Assembly: GCA_040510575.1 (NCBI GenBank)
Contig: JBEVIU010000141.1
Coordinates: 1 to 16,617, forward strand
Length of the DNA stretch: 16,617 nt
Direction of reading: 5' to 3'
Source: DASUMF01 sp040510575
GTDB taxonomy: Bacteria; Actinomycetota; Acidimicrobiia; IMCC26256; DASPTH01
Position numbers and translations under genes: made by a program. Numbering within the stretch: the stretch's first letter is position 1; each line of letters starts with the position of its first letter. This document shows, piece after piece, positions 13,636-16,617 of this stretch. The notes below the pieces were generated by a model. It had not been told where the DNA came from. It made no database searches and worked only from the letters and a program-made list of their open reading frames with translations.

Positions 13636-14807
13636 TGACGGGCCTCGTCGACGCGGACCGCCTGCTGGAGCAGGCCACCACCGCCACCGGGCTCGACGAC
13701 TGGGGTGATCTCCCGTTTCGCGAGCCGCTCGAGGCGTATCTCTGGTCGCTGGCGCACGAATCGGGCCAACCTCCCGAGCGCCTCGAGCTTCTCGCCGGCG
13801 GAACGGTCGCCACACTGGTCAAGCGGCTCCGCCTGGTCGACGACCGCAAGCAGCATCCCGAGATCGCCGCCGAGCGCATCGTCGCTCCCATCGTGATCGT
13901 CGGCCTGCCGCGCACCGGATCGACGCACCTCCACGCGGTGATGGCCACGCGCCCGGGCGCCCGGGCGCCGCTCCAGTGGGAGATGAACGAGCCGTCCCCA
14001 CCGCCCGACGCGGCGACGTTCGCGTGCGACCCCCGCATCGCAAGGGTCCAGGGCGCGCTCGACGCCCGGCCGAACGCCGACGAGCTTCAACGCGCGCATC
14101 CCTTCGGCGCCACGCGCCCGGAGCAGTGCATCGGGCTCATCGACTGGAGCTTCGTCAACTCCGCTGCGCTGGCCGCGCACTCCCTGCCGTCGTACTTCGA
14201 CTGGTTCCTCGACGCCGACCAGCGGATTGCGTACGAGCACCACCGCAGGATGCTGCAGCACCTGCAGTGGCGGGTGCCCGGCGAATGGGTGCTGAAGTGG
14301 CCGAAGCACGTGTTCGCGCTCGACGCGCTCCTCGCCACCTATCCCGACGCGAGGATCGTGTGGACCCACCGCGATCCCGGCACCGTGCTCCCGTCGGTGT
14401 GCAACTTCGTCGGTGCCGTCCGGCGCAGCGTCAGCCCCGGGTACGACCCCGTGCGCTTCGCCAAGGAGTGGACCGCCCTTGAAGAGATCGGGCTCTGGCG
14501 CGCGATGAACGTGCGCGCGTGCATGGACGACGAGGCGCGCTTCTTCGACGTCCAGTACAACGACCTCACGGCTGATCCGGTCGGCACCGTATGCGATGTC
14601 TACGAGTACTTCGGCGTCGCCGTCGACGACTCGGCGCGACGTGCGTTCGCGGAATTCCAGGACGAGAACCCCAAGGACAAGTTCGGCCCTCACACCTACA
14701 CCGCCGAGCAGTACGGCCTCGACTCCGAGCGCATGCGCGATCGCTTCCGGCCGTACATCGAGCGGTTCGGGGTCGAGCCCGACCGGCCGCGCCGAGGCAC
14801 CCGGTGA
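13635..14807 (+). CDS. sulfotransferase family protein
   Basis: A 390-residue PAPS-dependent sulfotransferase-like protein that would move a sulfate group to a hydroxyl. The 5'-phosphosulfate loop IVGLPRTGSTHL (88-99) and the 3'-phosphate region DARIVWTHRDPGTVLPS (238-254) are both intact. The preceding VLKWPKHVFALDAL resembles the usual LKSP.HL..LDALL of the actinobacterial sulfotransferase-3 group. The N-terminal 85 residues are helical, as in that group. The ATG overlaps the epimerase stop by one base, and the TGA overlaps the next GTG (GTGA), so translation is coupled along the operon. Many actinobacterial members have no assigned substrate, and a role in handling a lipid or sterol alcohol is inference. 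Confidence 0.88.
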   Translation: MTGLVDADRLLEQATTATGLDDWGDLPFREPLEAYLWSLAHESGQPPERLELLAGGTVATLVKRLRLVDDRKQHPEIAAERIVAPIVIVGLPRTGSTHLHAVMATRPGARAPLQWEMNEPSPPPDAATFACDPRIARVQGALDARPNADELQRAHPFGATRPEQCIGLIDWSFVNSAALAAHSLPSYFDWFLDADQRIAYEHHRRMLQHLQWRVPGEWVLKWPKHVFALDALLATYPDARIVWTHRDPGTVLPSVCNFVGAVRRSVSPGYDPVRFAKEWTALEEIGLWRAMNVRACMDDEARFFDVQYNDLTADPVGTVCDVYEYFGVAVDDSARRAFAEFQDENPKDKFGPHTYTAEQYGLDSERMRDRFRPYIERFGVEPDRPRRGTR

Positions 14808-15781
14808 CCGCGACCGCGTGGACGGCCGGCTTCCCGGTCGAGGCCGGACTCCCTCAAACGGTGCGCAAGGACCCGCCCGGGTTCCACGAGGCGATCTGGA
14901 CCTGGGGCTACGACCCGAGCGCGCGCGTCGGCTGGTACCTCTACCTGCTGCACGACATCGAGGACGAGGCACTGCGACGGGAGGTCGTCACGCTCTACCT
15001 GCCGGACGGGACGATCCTGCAGGGCGGAGGTCAGGGTCGCAGCAGCCACGGCCGGATCGCCGCCGGCGACCACCTCGAGCTCGAGTGCGTCGAGCCGTTC
15101 CGACGCTGGGAGACGCGCTACGACGGCGCCGTCGCTCCCGTGTCGTGGGACGGCGAGGGGACCAGCGGCGATCCGGTGCCGGTGCGCCTCCGGTTCTCCA
15201 TGGAGGCGGCCACGCCTGCGTGGAACGTCGAGGGCGACTGGGGTGAGCCGCCACCGAACATGCGCTTCCACCAGCTGTACCGGATCGCAGGCGACGTGGA
15301 AGTCGGCGAGCTGCGCACGCCTCTCAGCGGCTCGACGATGCGCGGCCACTCGCGTCGCGAGCGCGACCTCTCCGCGTACACCGGCCACGTGCTCGCCACC
15401 GCGCTGCTCGACGACGGATCCGCGTTCGGCATGTTCTGCTTCTTCGGCGATGCCGCGGAGCTCCGGCTCGATCACGGCTACGTCGTGATCGACGGCAACC
15501 TGCACGAGGCTCGGGTGGTCGAAGTCCCGTTGATCGAGCGGGCGCAGCGCAGTGGCGAGCCACTGCGATTCGTGCTCACCGGCGACTTCGGCACCGCGGT
15601 CGTCACCGGCGAGTCCATCGTCACGACCTACGGGGTTCGGACGACCGGACCGCAGGCGGGACTGGCGACGTCGATGGGGATTGCGCGCTACGAATGGAAC
15701 GGCCGCGTCGGGTACGGCCCGATCGATCGATCGCACCGCATGCCGGCGCCCACGCGGACGCAGACGGAGGGATCACCGTGA
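14804..15781 (+). CDS. AttH/CrtC-lipocalin-like protein of unknown function (DUF7064/DUF7065-like)
   Basis: A 325-residue soluble protein, without signal peptide or membrane segment, rich in beta strands and aromatic residues. I recognise it, with moderate certainty, as the two-domain lipocalin-like type related to AttH and the carotenoid hydratase CrtC. Telling stretches are FHEAIWTWGYDPSARVGWYL near the N-terminus, GHSRRERDLSAYTGHVLATA followed by DDGSAFGMFCFFGD in the middle, and GIARYEWNGRVGYGPIDRS near the end. Paired G-H-x-R-x-R-D and DDGS motifs are typical of that group. The GTG overlaps the sulfotransferase stop (GTGA), and its own stop overlaps the next GTG. Its place between a sulfotransferase and a steroid-type SDR suggests it binds or hydrates the same hydrophobic intermediate. 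No activity can be asserted. Confidence 0.7.
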   Translation: MTATAWTAGFPVEAGLPQTVRKDPPGFHEAIWTWGYDPSARVGWYLYLLHDIEDEALRREVVTLYLPDGTILQGGGQGRSSHGRIAAGDHLELECVEPFRRWETRYDGAVAPVSWDGEGTSGDPVPVRLRFSMEAATPAWNVEGDWGEPPPNMRFHQLYRIAGDVEVGELRTPLSGSTMRGHSRRERDLSAYTGHVLATALLDDGSAFGMFCFFGDAAELRLDHGYVVIDGNLHEARVVEVPLIERAQRSGEPLRFVLTGDFGTAVVTGESIVTTYGVRTTGPQAGLATSMGIARYEWNGRVGYGPIDRSHRMPAPTRTQTEGSP

Positions 15782-16569
15782 CGACGATCAGCGACCTGCT
15801 CAGCTACCGCGGCAAGCGCGCTGTCGTGACGGGCGCGGCGTCGGGGATGGGACTGTCGTGCGTCGAACGGCTCACCGAGTTGGGGGCCGAAGTCGTCGCC
15901 CTCGACCTCGTGGCGCCAGCACGCCCGGTCGCACAGTTCATCGAGCTCGACGTGCGTGACCCCGCCAGCATCGAAGCGGCGACTTCCGCGATCGACGGGC
16001 CCATCCACGCGCTGTTCAACGTCGTGGGGGTGCCGCCGGCCCGTGAGGCGATCGAGGTGTTCACGATCAACTTCATCGGGCCGCGCTACCTCACCGAGCT
16101 CCTGGTGCCGAAGATGACCGAGGGTTCTGCCATCGCCAACGTCGCGACCGTGCTCGTCGGCCGCGACGAGACGCGATCCGCGGCACGCGAGGCGCTGGCG
16201 GTCGACGGCTTCGGGCCTCTCGCGGCATGGGCCGCGGCGAACCCCGACAAGCTGGTCGAGGGCTACATGTTCTCGAAGGCGTGCTTCACCGAGTACACGG
16301 TGCAGCAGGCGCCTCGCCTCATCGAGCAGGGGATCCGCATCAACATCATCGGGCCGTCGACCACCGACACGCCGTTCCTCGACGCCCTCCACGCGGTGAT
16401 GCCGGGAATCAGCGACCCACCGACCGCCGTGATCGGCCGTCGCTCCACCGCCGCCGAGCAGGCCGACGTCCTCGTGTTCCTGAACAGCGGCGTGCCCACC
16501 TACATGACCGGCGCGGTGATCGCGAACGACGGCGGGTACACGGCCGCACTCGACACCGGCCAGCTGTAG
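15778..16569 (+). CDS. SDR-family oxidoreductase, 3-alpha-hydroxysteroid-dehydrogenase-like
   Basis: A 263-residue short-chain dehydrogenase. It has the cofactor motif TGAASGMG (18-25), Asp59 in LDV, NVVG (81-84), YMFSK (Tyr163, Lys167) and a C-terminal IANDGGYTAALDT. As in Comamonas 3-alpha-hydroxysteroid dehydrogenase, there is a long insert (about 128-160) between the serine strand and the YxxxK helix. The strand that should end in the catalytic serine reads AIANVATVLVG (118-128), so threonine or alanine replaces it. GGAGG lies 7 bases before the GTG, which overlaps the preceding stop (GTGA). It is the last gene of the rightward arm. The steroid-like assignment comes from the insert and overall layout; other alcohols or ketones remain possible. 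Confidence 0.88.
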   Translation: MTTISDLLSYRGKRAVVTGAASGMGLSCVERLTELGAEVVALDLVAPARPVAQFIELDVRDPASIEAATSAIDGPIHALFNVVGVPPAREAIEVFTINFIGPRYLTELLVPKMTEGSAIANVATVLVGRDETRSAAREALAVDGFGPLAAWAAANPDKLVEGYMFSKACFTEYTVQQAPRLIEQGIRINIIGPSTTDTPFLDALHAVMPGISDPPTAVIGRRSTAAEQADVLVFLNSGVPTYMTGAVIANDGGYTAALDTGQL

Positions 16570-16571
16570 CG

Positions 16572-16599
16572 CGCGCCGAGCGTCGCTCGCTCGGGCGCG
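16572..16599 (+). terminator. strong GC hairpin after the rightward operon
   Basis: CGCGCCGAGCG (16572-16582) pairs with CGCTCGGGCGCG (16588-16599) across a 5-base loop, with one bulged base. It begins 3 bases after the stop of the last gene. No T-run follows, so termination is inferred from position and stem strength. Confidence 0.55.
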
Positions 16600-16617
16600 A
16601 CGAGGCCGATGGCGACA

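Noticed and set aside
12511..13815. A 434-codon minus-strand open frame over the divergent promoter region and epimerase
   Set aside because: Antisense to the epimerase and crossing the best promoter in the window; composition typical of shadow frames.

Overview
This is a very GC-rich window from a high-GC actinobacterium. The lineage call rests on GTG starts, dense start/stop overlaps, apparent leaderless promoters, an actinobacterial-type aspartokinase, and an ethylmalonyl-CoA mutase next to a 3-hydroxybutyryl-CoA dehydrogenase. A lineage near Acidimicrobiia or another uncultured actinobacterial group would fit, but that is inference. No rRNA, tRNA, CRISPR array, insertion sequence or phage gene was seen, and no gene-free stretch exceeds about 150 bases.

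Left part (1-6487), core metabolism. On the minus strand, a 3-hydroxybutyryl-CoA dehydrogenase gene precedes an ethylmalonyl-CoA mutase gene that runs off the left edge. Both fit the ethylmalonyl-CoA pathway of acetyl-CoA assimilation. Divergent from them is an S51 peptidase-like protein that has lost its usual serine nucleophile; it is preceded by an 11-codon leaderless upstream ORF. Then come a 53-residue TatA-type Tat component and a membrane-anchored cyclophilin (minus strand). Divergent from the cyclophilin is the lysC-asd pair for aspartate-family amino acids (plus strand), joined by a GTGA overlap. lysC contains an internal ribosome-binding site and start for a beta subunit.

Middle part (6461-10375), accessory. 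On the minus strand lie a GH43-type lipoprotein, a small degenerate GGDEF-like protein and a six-helix potassium-channel-like protein whose 3' end overlaps asd by 27 bases. Divergent from the GH43 gene is an MFS transporter, again preceded by a leaderless upstream ORF whose stop overlaps the transporter start.

Right part (10453-16569), a divergent cluster around one control region (12560-12702). Leftward are an amidohydrolase and an SDR oxidoreductase. Rightward are four overlapping genes: NAD-dependent epimerase/dehydratase, sulfotransferase, AttH/CrtC-lipocalin-like protein, and a second SDR resembling 3-alpha-hydroxysteroid dehydrogenases, followed by a strong hairpin. The two arms share a mirrored CCGTATGG element at the -10 position. 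The cluster looks like an undescribed pathway acting on a hydrophobic, alcohol- or ketone-bearing substrate; the substrate cannot be read from the sequence.

The most unusual regulatory theme is repeated use of leaderless starts, with a TANNNT box 8-9 bases before the start codon. At two loci the leaderless ORF is a tiny peptide whose stop codon overlaps the start of the main gene.
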